Assembly (NCBI GenBank): GCA_950295325.1
Contig: OX485804.1
Span: 4,776,001-4,840,000 of the forward strand
Length of the DNA stretch: 64,000 nucleotides
Reading direction: 5' to 3'
Origin: Polytrichum commune
Lineage: Eukaryota > Streptophyta > Polytrichopsida > Polytrichales > Polytrichaceae
Part shown: piece after piece, positions 1 through 10,800 of the stretch
How positions within the stretch are numbered: position 1 is the stretch's first letter
How the letters are laid out: each line of letters begins with the position of its first letter
The notes under the pieces: model-generated
The model's input: only the letters and a program-made list of their open reading frames with translations
Told to the model about the DNA's origin: nothing
Database searches by the model: none
Program-made: the position numbers and the translations under genes

Positions 1-1313
1 ATAGGGTTCTCATTAATTCATTCAATTTTGAATTTTTATATCTAATATACCGTCTAGAAAAAAGGCTGTAGACTGAAAATTGAACTAGTCGATGGATGAA
101 ATATTGGTGTTTTCCGTCCAACGGTTGTACAAATGGATGAAAACAACTTTTTTTCCTGCGGTGGTATTGATGGATGAATTTCTGGATTTTGAGTTGGTAC
201 CGGCCGGGGCTTTCAGTTCGAATGGATGAAGGGCTCTTAAGGGTTTGCTTAGGGTTACGACCAGGTTTTCAGAACCACATGCGCGTTTGAGGAAGCCGCT
301 TCAGTTTTTCAGGGTTTCTCCAGTTGTCGACGGCTGCAGTTTGGGTTGTTTTCCGTGCGTTTTTTCTGGTTGATTGTGTGTTCTTCAACAGTGTGTGCAA
401 GATTACGAGTGCTCCGAGATCTTGCATTACATGTCAATAACAAAATTCTCTACCCTGACTCCTCTGTAAGTGCGAATCCAACACTGGTACGTGCCCGGCC
501 TGCAAATTCATTCTAGTTGCTCAGATATAATCAACCAGAGAGCAATGAACGCGAAGAACCAACCGCTAGTTACAGATGAGTAGCCGGTTGAGTGTGAGAA
601 ATTGAACAACCGGTTGAAGTTCATCAAGACTTCAGGAAAAACTACAGATCCATTTTGAGGAACACCTCAAACTCATACAGAAAAAAACCTGAAAGATCGA
701 TCACAACACGTAGCCAATTGGACTTGGAAACACTCGGATTTTTGACCGATTGTAACGAAAATCCTACCCGGACGCTGGCGGAGAGTAGGCAGTGTCACCC
801 ATATAAATACATTTTGGTCCTGCTGCTGCTCGCAGAAGATGGCTCTTAACTTCTTAAGTGATGATGGCGATTATGGGTCAGTGATCGGGAAGATTTTCTA
901 GCAAAAGTATATGTCCGTGCAGGTGAGCTAGGATACAAATCTCATCTATAGATGACATATTAATGTGGCAAAATTGTTACTTATATGGTTCCTTTGTTGG
1001 CTGATTTCGCAGCACAGTGTTTTTATTTCGCATCACATTATTCCACATTCGTTTGTTGGTTTCTTTTGGTGTTTTGCAATTTCACTTCTGTTTACTGAAG
1101 AAATATCATTTCATGGTTCAATCCTGCAGTTACTCATATTAATTTTGCATGCAGCACAACCCACGCAATCACAAAACGGAGAAGGTAGCACCAATCTTTC
1201 TGAGTTAGTAACATAAGTTGTCTAGCTTCTCCACAACTCCAACACGCAAGTCAGGTTTAGGGTTGGTTCTGGGGTTTTCAATTAGAGGTTTGAAGTTTAG
1301 GGTGTCTTACACC
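1..1313. other. 5' flank of the first transposase-like gene, no gene seen
   Basis: No convincing coding region was found. The motif ATGGATGAA recurs four times between about 92 and 230. The stretch 965-1216 has a T-rich open frame ending near a good splice acceptor (TTTTGCATGCAG, about 1144-1155), so it is more likely 5' leader or intron than protein. Confidence 0.4.
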
Positions 1314-4300
1314 ATGGCGCGGCTTGTCAAGATCTGGACGTTGGAGGATGAGTCCGCAGCACCCGAGATATTTGATAAGGTGAAACAAGAGGGAGCAGAA
1401 ACACTGGCTTCATTAAGAGTACGCTTGGAGACAGAGGAGGTCCTCGATTGGGAGTTCGACTATTGGGATGTGGAGGATAAGCGGCGGATTAGGAAGAAGG
1501 TGGAGCGCCTGAATGATGTTGAAGGAGATGTGTATGTGATTCGGTCCCAAGGTGCAAACGAAGATCCTCTTAAGCGGCGTCGTTTAGAAGATGGATCTCA
1601 CGTTGAAGGAGGGCCCGACCCGATCTGCAATGAAGAACAATTTGTTTTGTTGAACGATATGGGAGTTCCGGTGAGCATTGACCCTGTTGGATCTTCTAGG
1701 GTTAGTGGAATTAGTGGAGGGACTGCTGGAACCGCTAATGACACCGACCAGAGCGTCTTGGCATTAAGGTCGACGTTGATTTCAGCTGAAGTCATGGAAC
1801 GGTACCATGCTCAAGCGGAGAAGCTGAAGAGAGATCTGAAAGATTCTGACCTCGATGATCACAAGTGGGAGCTCCGGTCATGGGATCAAGATGGCGTGGG
1901 AGTTGTCAAATTGTATTGTTGTGAGTGCCGGAAGGAGACGGGGGGGCAAAGTGGAAATCACAGTAAAGTCACTATACAAAACTTGTTCTCAAATTTCAGA
2001 ACAAGTCACCTTCAGAGTATCCAACACATAAAATCTTGGTGTCGCAAGCACAATGTGAACTACCTTGATCATCCCCAATCTGCATCGCTGAAAGGAAAAG
2101 CTGTAGTGCTAACTACAGCTGATCATAGACGATTGATGGCCGAAGGAGTTGACATAATGAACGCTGTGAATGGTGAACTACAAGAAGGGATGAAGCCATT
2201 TCACACTGTGGGAGATCTGGATCAAGATAGACTTAAGAGCTATTGGTTGAAGGTGAAGTGCCCTTACTGTCGTGATGGTCTAGTCCAGTTGTGCCCGCCC
2301 AAAAAAAATTTGGAATCCACATTGAAGAATCACATGGCTAGTTCAAAGCACTTACAAGCAGTTGAGGAATTCAAGAATCAAGAGCGAAGAGGTGTTGCGC
2401 TGCTCACCGGTAGGAGGGGAAGGCCACGGACGTCATCAGCTTTAACTGTGGAGTCTAATCAGCCGGACTTGCATGCATTCTTCAGATGTGGAGGTGGTAC
2501 AAGCACTAGCGCAGGTGGGCAAACATGTGATCCATTCTCACATGATAGTAATTCTTTGTTGAGTGTCATGTGTTGGGGTTATCGTGGACCCAATGTTGTA
2601 TATGGTGGAGTATCATATTCTGTAACCTCGTTATTAGAAGATCGACATGTTGGTGTATCTTGGTATCCTGAACCACACGTAGAGGCTTCTGTTTCTGTTC
2701 GTGATACTGAAGTACGAGTCCAAGGTACATTTCGACACAAGAAATGTCGTAGGGTGTCATCGTTCGTTGTAGGGTTTCCTAATCTTACTTGCCCGTCGTG
2801 CGCTGAAATTCCTCTAGAATCTGATTTTAGAAAAAGGGTTGTTAGGGAGGACAAGTCTATCGTGAAGAGGGGCTTACGAACCACTTCTAGTGGTATCAAG
2901 GTGGGTTATTTGTCTATGAATGAGCTTTCACGTCACAGTAGGTATGTAGCGAGGAAATATAGATTCGAGAGGCTGCAACATTGGGCAGCACGTGCTAAAA
3001 TAACGCAACTGAAGGTGAAACGACCAACTCTTCAAGAGATGGCTAAGAATGCCACCTTTGACCACAATGTCCATAAGTTCTGCCAAAATATATTGAATGC
3101 GCATCGAACCGGGGCATTTGGAGGTAAGCCTGCACTTTGGGACTTCATTCAAGATGTAGCCCAAAATCTGAATCGGGACGATAGGGATAATCGATATAGT
3201 GGAAACAGTAAGTGTTTTGCTCAAGCAATGAAGGTCTATGGCGGGAGGCGGATGTGCGACTTGTTTGCTTTGAACTTTGCTGGACCTAATTACAGCACAA
3301 TAAAACGAGATCTTAAGAAAGGAGTCCAGTTTGTACCGGGTGAGCACTCTGAAATTTTTGGTGCCGTTGCTAGAATATACGCAGACGCCAAGACAGCTCA
3401 TAACATTATTGGTCCCGTCCCAGTGATTTTGGCTGAGGATGAGACCAAGGTAAAAGGCAGAATATCGTGGGAAACTAAGTGGGACACGCTTGCTGGTTTT
3501 TGTGGGCCAAAAGCCAATCATGTGTGTATAACAACGTATAAGCCTGTCTGTGGAATAGGAGAAGATGGATACAGTAAAATTGTTGAATCATTTAGGGATG
3601 ACCAGGTTGGGTCCTTTGCAAGGGTAATCATCGTAAATCCCCTACATGACAAGCTGCCCCGACTTGTTCTAGTTGTTTGTTGTACATGTAATTGCTTTGA
3701 TTCCGCTTGGGTAAGGCGTCAATGGGATAGTATTCATGCATTGTGGGCTACTAAGTGCCAAGCTGCAGTCGGACCGATAGTTGGACATGCTAGTGACGGA
3801 GACAGTCGTAGAAGGCAACTAATGCTTCAAGACTATAGAAACCCAATTGGTCAGCGTCTTTCTGTGGGGTGGGAAGGATGGTTTCTCACAACATCGATTA
3901 ATGGAGATGGTGATGTTTCTGGTCTACATGACCAAGATTACATTCACAACGGGAAGAAATTAATAAACCCTTTGTTGTCTTCCGTGCGTTGCATGCAACT
4001 TGGAGGTGACGTATGTTTACTCCAACATGTGGGTCATGTCTATAACCGGTTCACTGCAGATGAACATGGTCTGAGACAAGAGGATATTGATAGAAAAGAT
4101 CGGTAAAACTGGGGTTCAGCCCAAAGACTGTGTTCTAAAAAAGTTCGACAGTGCTTAAGACGTTTGCGAGAGGTGGATGATGTCCACAGGGAACGTACAC
4201 TAGGGACAGAGTATTACTTAGAGATTTGTGCAGATTACATAGACATCTTTTGCTCGCCTAGGCATAGTTTGCGGTCTAGGATAGTATTGGCGGCCAAAGT

Positions 4301-5825
4301 TTCATTCTTTTTCAGGATCTGGAGATTATGGTTGAAACATGGTTATCATGCCGTGCAGGGGAACTCCATGGCGATCGTTGAAGCTCATCATTTCGTTAGC
4401 CAACAATGTTTCGTTGACATCCAATTGTCTTGTCACTTTGTTGTTATTCTCATTTGCCACTTTAGGGATAGGTATCCTCACTTGCAGGTTCCACTGCACC
4501 TAACCGGGAGCGACTGTTGTGAGGTTTTTTTCTCCAAAATTGGTGGTATGAATGGTAACGAAAGAGCATATGACTTTCATGAGTTGGTCAATACAGCCAA
4601 CACGTTGAACCATATGTCGGAAGTCGAGTACGCTGAAAATGGCCTTAAGTTCAACAAGCAACACAATAAAATGGAAAACATTTGGGCCAAATTACATCCC
4701 CTCATGGATGGTGAAGCCCCATGTGACCTTGCTGACTATGGCGACATTAGAACAAATGCTGAGGTTGTAGAGGCATTACAGGAGGGTCTAAAATTGGCCC
4801 AAGTTATGTTAAGACATTTAAACATGGCTCCAAGTGTACATGCACGTGCAAATTTGAAAACATGGTTCAACAAGCCATGGGAGTTGGAGAAGGTGGACGA
4901 ACGGTTCATGAAGTTCAAACAGGGTTCTAGACCTGTGTCCGGAGAGGATGGTGATTCCGAAGTGATCAGAGAAAGTATGATGGCATCAAGGCATGCGGGA
5001 GATGAAGAAGGGGCACAAATCTTGTGCCAAGACGATTTGGAGAATGATTTCTGTGACGACGGTCAGGATGCAACAGCTGTGCTTGAGGGAGAGGTGAGGG
5101 ATGCCATCTCAAATATGTTGAGTTCCCACGAAGAGCAAGTGTCAACTGTAGCATGCCCTACCCAGGTTAGTCCAACAGTAGAGTTTGCAGGTCATTCCAT
5201 TTACAAGTCTACGTTGGTGTCACAATTGAACGGTAATCCATTTTTATCTAAGGATAGATTGACTCGGGTTAAGCATTCTATGTATTTTAACAACCATGAT
5301 GACTATCTAACAGCTGCTGCATCTTCTAGCACATGTCTCCTTGGTATAGGGTCGGATTGTGGGGTTTATTTTGTGCAGAGTAGTACAGCCAATATTTCCT
5401 CTACAGTGAGGTCAGCGGCGAAGAGAAAGCGGGGTCGCAATTCCAAAGCGTCAAAATCTGGAACCCCAACGAACATTTTGCAGGGAGTGGACGATGGAAC
5501 ATGGTGGATTGGCCGTGTACAGTCGATGCGGAGGCGTGTTGGAACACAATGGGGTCTGCTTCGACACCCCATTGACCTTATGAACCGGTCTTCAACTTCA
5601 GGGAAGCAAAGTTCCTCCCCATGCAATCTTCAAGTTATGCTTCAATATTTTCGTAAATGTCCGGGCCATCTGAAGTTCAAGTATGACCATACGGATAGTA
5701 GATGGATTGATGTAGATACAGTCATCACCACTGTGACACTTTCGTATAACTCGTCCACCGATGTATACACCCTAGACTCTGAAGATGCAGATGCCTTAAA
5801 TCAATTCATTAATGATAAAAAATAA
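1314..5825 (+). pseudogene. DDE transposase-like protein with two zinc fingers, one in-frame stop
   Basis: This 1,504-codon reading frame is interrupted only by a TAA at 4104-4106 (codon 931). The start is placed at 1314 because ACCATGGCG is a strong plant start context; the frame is open back to 1218. Two zinc-finger-like segments lie in the N-terminal third: CCEC...H...C/H near residues 205-250, and CPYC followed by paired histidines near residues 325-360. The candidate catalytic residues are Asp709 in AEDET, Asp828/830 in SDGDSRRR and Asp1067/Glu1070 in TGSDCCEVFFS, an RNase-H-fold DDE layout in which the last motif resembles hAT or P-element transposases. I cannot assign the superfamily. 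The stop falls in RKDR-stop-NW, and translation continues in the same frame, so it is probably a point mutation. A 57-nt intron (4103-4159) that would remove it in frame is the alternative. Confidence 0.72.
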
Positions 5826-5865
5826 AAAATTCAATTTTTCTGCATTTAATTCAAATTTGCAATTA

Positions 5866-6040
5866 CAGTAGAACCTCTCTAAAACAATACTGTCTAATTC
5901 AATAACCTCCGTAATTCAATATGTGCACCCGGTCCCAACGTTAAAATGACCCAGTGTATGACCCTGCCTAATTCAATAACCTCTCTAATTCAATATTGAA
6001 CCCCCGGTCCCAACATTATTGTTTTAGAGAGGTTCTACTG
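5866..6040. mobile_element. pogo/Tigger-like MITE, 175 bp with TA target duplication
   Basis: The element begins CAGTAGAACCTCTCTAAAAC and ends with its inverted counterpart, GTTTTAGAGAGGTTCTACTG, giving terminal inverted repeats of about 23 bp. A TA dinucleotide flanks each side (5864-5865 and 6041-6042), as expected for Tc1/mariner/pogo insertions. Inside, the phrase TAATTCAATAACCTC and a following CCCGGTCCCAAC occur twice as diverged direct repeats. There is no coding capacity, so it is non-autonomous. It lies 40 bp after the stop of the preceding transposase-like frame. Confidence 0.88.
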
Positions 6041-6346
6041 TATGTGAAATGGATGTGCAGGTGGAATCGGCCCTATCGAACCAGTGCTGATGATTTTGTT
6101 GTTGATAGGTATGACCGCAACATCGTGTTGCTGTCAAAATCGTGGGAGCTTTCGAGACCCATGTCCCATCGCCTCCGCACCGCACCCCTCTCGGATTTGT
6201 CAGATGTAGAGTTGGGTCAGCTACGAGCTAAATTGGAGGCTGGTTGGGGTGTTGAGGCTTCGGTATCCAAGGGAGCAGATTGGCAGAGCATGGAACGGGT
6301 GTGGGTCACCCCTTCAATGCGTGAAGGAGCTGTTGGTTTTGTCTAG
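5996..6346 (+). CDS. unrecognised 116-codon frame, possibly a terminal exon
   Basis: The frame opens inside the MITE, so its first codons are not native. A splice acceptor (GGATGTGCAG, ending at 6060) precedes the part with protein-like composition, which runs from about WNRPYRTSADDF to the stop at 6344-6346. It could be the last exon of the preceding transposase-like gene, with the MITE sitting in the intron, or an unrelated fragment. No family was recognised. Confidence 0.25.
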   Translation: MNPRSQHYCFREVLLYVKWMCRWNRPYRTSADDFVVDRYDRNIVLLSKSWELSRPMSHRLRTAPLSDLSDVELGQLRAKLEAGWGVEASVSKGADWQSMERVWVTPSMREGAVGFV

Positions 6347-7076
6347 ATTCCACTACTTCAGTTTTGATATTGTATGTCTAGCGGGTTTTAGTTTTGGCGC
6401 AGGCAATTCCTAAGGTATTTAGCTGGTTTGTGCAGGTTCAGGATGTATCGGCTTTTAAATAGGGCTAAGTATCTTGAAGTAGGAACCGGCTTTTGTATGA
6501 AAACTGTGTTTGTAAATACACACCGTAATGCATATATTTTTCTGTGGGATGCTTCTCAATAGTCTTGGATACATGTGGTCGTTTCAGGGTTGTATAGTGT
6601 GTTCAAGATTTTTGTCTTTAATCTCCAAACTTCACTTTTTTTATTTACTTTAATTTGTTATAATAAATTTAGGGGTTGAAATATTACTCCACTTCGGAAA
6701 TTGTAAGTAATTATATGGACCCAAAAAACATGAAGAATTAGAAAATTAGGTAATTGAAGGGTCCATTTAATTAGCCCAGGCCATCAAAATACCCCCCAAA
6801 AAAATACCCCTTGGCCACACGTGATATACAACACCCCCATGGCAAGGAGTCAACCCCCCGTGGGGATGGCATTTGGAAGTCCGTGACGTCGCGGGAAGGG
6901 GAGGCAGGGGGCGAGAGGGGACGGGAAGGGACGTCGACCACAGGGGCGTCGCATATGGGGGCAGACTATGGGCAAGAACAAGAACAACAACAATCACAAC
7001 AACAAAAGACATCCAAAAACGAAGCAAGCATTAGTAAATGTGAACCACATGATACAAACAAAGACATGGAGGCATT
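6347..7076. other. intergenic, no gene seen
   Basis: The first part is AT-rich. From about 6780 to 7010 there is a purine-rich, low-complexity stretch. An open frame at 6811-7218 has biased Gln/Glu/Gly composition and overlaps the end of the minus-strand HAD exon, so I do not call it. Confidence 0.4.
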
Positions 7077-7844
7077 TCAAATCAATTTATTGAGTTTGGT
7101 GAGCCTCATGATGCTCTTGAATACATTATCGCGGGGGCTTAGTGCCGCATTGCCGAAGGGGTTGGACCTAACAAAAAATGGGATGCTACCGGCGTGGAGC
7201 ACGAGCCTTCTAAGGTAGGGGGCTAGCCTATCGACCAAAAATGTGTCTTGCCTATCGCCGGTCCAAGTGTCCGGGAAGATGACGTTTCCCGGGGGGTTCA
7301 AGACGCTCTTGGTGGGGCTGTCGTTGATGAGGACGGTGTTCTCTGGAGTCGGCCACCACCCGTGCGGCGTCCCTTGCAGACGGGGGACGCCTCGCCAGAG
7401 TCTCGAGCGGAGGACCTTGAGGAACTGTTGTCCTCCGCCCCGACCGCCAAACTTGGGCACCGGTTGACCTTTCTCGTCGAGCAGCTCGTCGCAGTCCTCT
7501 TGGCCGAGGACGAGGCACGGGCTCGGGAGATCGCGGAACAAGAAGTGGAAGATGGGCTCCGTGTTCTCCATGACCATGGAGCTCCACACAATGACGTGAG
7601 CGAACTCGACCACCTCGCGAAGGAAGTCACGCAGGCCGGGACGGGCGCGGACAGCCTTGCGGTTAATGAGGGTGTCGAGCTCGCCGTCGTAGTCCCTTTC
7701 GTCGGGGTGACGGAGGGGACGCGTGGGGACCCTTGGGATGTGTTGGGTGTGACACAACACCCCGTTGAGGTCAAAAACGATGAAAGGTTTGTGCCGGGTG
7801 GGAGGTCCACTGGTCGAGGGGTTGCGACCTATCTCCGGGGGGTC
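7077..7844 (-). CDS. gene A exon 4: FCP1/NIF-type HAD phosphatase-like domain
   Basis: The exon begins after the acceptor TTCATCACAG and encodes 255 residues plus TGA. HAD motif I is FIVFDLNGVL, so the first Asp nucleophile is kept while the second acid is Asn. Motif II is VIVWSSM, the lysine motif is QQFLKVL and motif IV is VLINDSPTKSVLNP. This order matches the FCP1/NIF-interacting factor group, and the DLNG variant is familiar from plant proteins. Both acids usually needed for general catalysis (second position of motif I, first Asp of motif IV) are changed to Asn, so phosphatase activity is doubtful. The second copy at 19.0-19.6 kb keeps DDS at motif IV and ends with the same NKLI-stop. 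Confidence 0.72.
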   Translation of the reverse strand, partial: DPPEIGRNPSTSGPPTRHKPFIVFDLNGVLCHTQHIPRVPTRPLRHPDERDYDGELDTLINRKAVRARPGLRDFLREVVEFAHVIVWSSMVMENTEPIFHFLFRDLPSPCLVLGQEDCDELLDEKGQPVPKFGGRGGGQQFLKVLRSRLWRGVPRLQGTPHGWWPTPENTVLINDSPTKSVLNPPGNVIFPDTWTGDRQDTFLVDRLAPYLRRLVLHAGSIPFFVRSNPFGNAALSPRDNVFKSIMRLTKLNKLI

Positions 7845-10800
7845 CTGTGATGAACAACTCGACTAGTTTAATTCTATGATCCAATAATGAAATTTTGCGT
7901 AGAAAATGAAGACGGTGCATTATGGGGAAAGACGAGGAAGTGAGGAGAGTGCAAGGAAAATGTGCTCAAGGGCACACTTGCGAACGAGCGTTCGTGAATG
8001 AAGGCTGCGGGGGCGGTGCGCATCATTTACGAGCGCTCGTTCGTGAGCGCGGCTACACGTACATTTACGAGCGGTCGTTCGCGAATGAGGTGGACAGTGG
8101 GTCGCACCCTTTCACAAACGAGCGTTCGCGAATGAGGTGGGTATGCAAAAATGAACATAATCTCATCAACATATACAATATACGAGAAGGGGTCGAGGGC
8201 AGAGAATTTGAAGCAACGCGATGCAAATAACATAGGCTCATATATTAATCCGTTGAATATTTACATTTCTCACGTGATAGTCTATCACATTTTCCTAAGG
8301 CAAAATGATGCCGTGTCCTACAAAACTGTTCGGCTCTAAGGGGGACCACTGAAGAGGGCTCTCGCAAGGCCACTGGATGTCGATGAAGAGAAAAACATCG
8401 CGATGTTAGAGAGGTTACGAACGCGCGTTCGTAAAAAAATGATATTCTCAGAGGAGAGTTACCTCGTCATCGGGGGGAGGGGCAGCGGCGCTGGACCGAG
8501 CAGCAGGTCCCTCCTCAACGATTAACGAACGCGCGTTCGTAACCTCCACAGCTGCACCCGCCTCTGTCTCCATGGCCTCTGCCTCACGCTCCGGTTGAGA
8601 CGCCTGTGTCGCTTGGATGCGCAGCGCGTCTTCTTCCTCGGCGCCCAGGTCCAGCGCGTCCATCCTGACATCCTCCATCCACGCCGCATGGGTTTCTTCC
8701 ACGTCCATCCCATGCACCCCTGGTGCGTCATTGGGGCTCCCCTGCGTGTCCTCCACAATGACCATGTCAGTGTGTCGCGCAGAGTCATCGCCATGTCTGT
8801 CTACTACCCTGGGGACGACGGTGAAAGACGACGTATCGGTGTATGAGGGCAGTCCTACCCTTGAAGGGGGAGGGGTGAGGACTGGAGGACCTGAAGATTC
8901 ACGAACGCACGTTCGTAAATCCTCGTTCTCCTGGATGGCCGCCGCCATAGCATCGTGGGAGGTGGTCGAGGGAACCTCTGGGGGTGGAGGGGTGCCAACA
9001 GGCGTAGGGTGGGGCGCCTGCTGGCGGGAAGGCCCTCCGGTGAACATGCCTGGTGGAGGGGATTGGGAGGGGTATCCTCCAGGGAAGGGGTAGGCCGGCT
9101 GGGGGGGCGCCGAGAAGCTCTGCATACGCTGGAGCATGGCGAGGATGGCGTCCGTCTTCTCGTTCGACTGCCTCAGCTCCTCCTGAATTGCGAACATTTT
9201 CTTGGCATTCTCCTCTGCCGCCTTCGCCATGTCCTCCTTCATCTTTTGCTCGAGCTTGGCGTTAAGCTCGGCGACGGACAATGCCTCCTCTTTGACCCTC
9301 TTGTTTTTGTCAAAGTCTACCCCCAGCTCGACCATGATCTCCATGTCGCCCTCGTCCTCATCGGAGACCTCGATGATTGCCCCCGGAGGCAGCTCCATGT
9401 AGGGGGTCTTCTTCATCCTCCGCCTCGTGTTGCGGTACTGGTCCAACGTCGGTCGGGACCGTTGGTCCAGAAGGTCGAGGTTCTCCATCTTGGGAACCAC
9501 GATCGGCCTGGGCGACACGGATGTCGAGCATCCCCCGGGAGTGCCGAATGCCTCCGCTCCAGACGTTCTCGCGGGGAGGACATCTTGGGTTGTCCCCGCC
9601 GACGACCCCGTGTATCCACCCGGAGTCCCTTGCACGTCGGATGGATTTCCCGACGGCGCCAAAATACGGAGAGGAGTGACGTCCAAGGATCGGAGGATCG
9701 CCTCGACGTTGTAGGAGGGCGCGGGCTCGTCGTCGTCCGTCTCCATGGCGGGCATGCCTTCGTCGACGGGCATGTTGATGTCCGTCCTCGGGAGGGACAT
9801 GTCCTCCAGGTCCATCGTGGAGGCCTTCGCCATGTGCACGTGGAAGTCCTCCTCGTCGATGGCTTCAATGAAGCTGTTGACGACCAGCCCCAGCATCTGA
9901 GATTCAAGCAAATACGTTAGAATATACGAACGTGCGTTCGTAAACATCAACGACGAGAAACAATGTCATCAAAACCCAAGACAAGTTGAGGTGAACTTTA
10001 CGAACGAGCGTTCGTAAATATTAGTTGGAGAGCTTACCATCGCAACATACATGAACTTGCTACCTCCACAAACGTTATACACAGTCTCTCCACTTATTGC
10101 CACGCTCTGCAAAACGGAGACGTAGAACTCCAACCTGAGTTCCATCGCCGGGAAGACAGTGTACAAGGTCTCCTGCAACAGATCCTTGGGAGGGGGATGG
10201 GGGATGCTGTAGATCTTCTTGAACGTAGTATTCGCCCTGACAGGGGCTCGCCCATTCCGAAGTGCGTTGTACGTCAAGAAGACGAGGCTGACCGCCCCCA
10301 CCTGTTTGTTCCCCCTGGCCTCGTTGATGGCCACGATCCCTTCCGTCTTGGCGGGCACGTAAGTGTTGTGGAAGATGTTGTACTCGAATTTGATCGTCTT
10401 CTCGTACAGGTCGGTGACGACAGACAGCTTCTCCTGCTCCACTATCCACAGCCAAACGTGAGGCTCCCTCATGTCCGGAGACTTGTGCTCCCTGAACTTG
10501 GCCATGAAGGGGTCGTAGAAAGGGATGTCCTTCCCCCCCTGCCTCGACGCACCGGGGATCCCCCTGAAATCGATCAGGGCAAATGGGCACCCCCGCCGAT
10601 CCTCCCTCACCTCGGCCCTGCTCATGGTCCGGTCCCACTTGGAAAATGTGACCCTCTCCACTCCGGTTGTCACCAAACAAAATCTGGCCACTCCTTCGAA
10701 TGTGGCCAACCTCTTCCGCGCCAAAAAGCTTCTGTATTGCTCCACCTCCTGGGGATCCGTCTCGGTTTTCTTTGTCCTCTTGTTCCCCTTCTGCTTCAAA

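Noticed and set aside
6811-7218. 135-codon plus-strand frame
   Set aside because: It is low-complexity Gln/Glu/Gly sequence overlapping the opposite-strand HAD exon.
7248-7850. Plus-strand 200-codon frame opposite the HAD exon
   Set aside because: It is antisense to a conserved phosphatase-like domain in a GC-rich exon, so it is a shadow frame.
8955-9920. Plus-strand 321-codon frame opposite gene A exon 3
   Set aside because: It is antisense to the spliced gene with Arg/Gly-rich composition, and no family was recognised.
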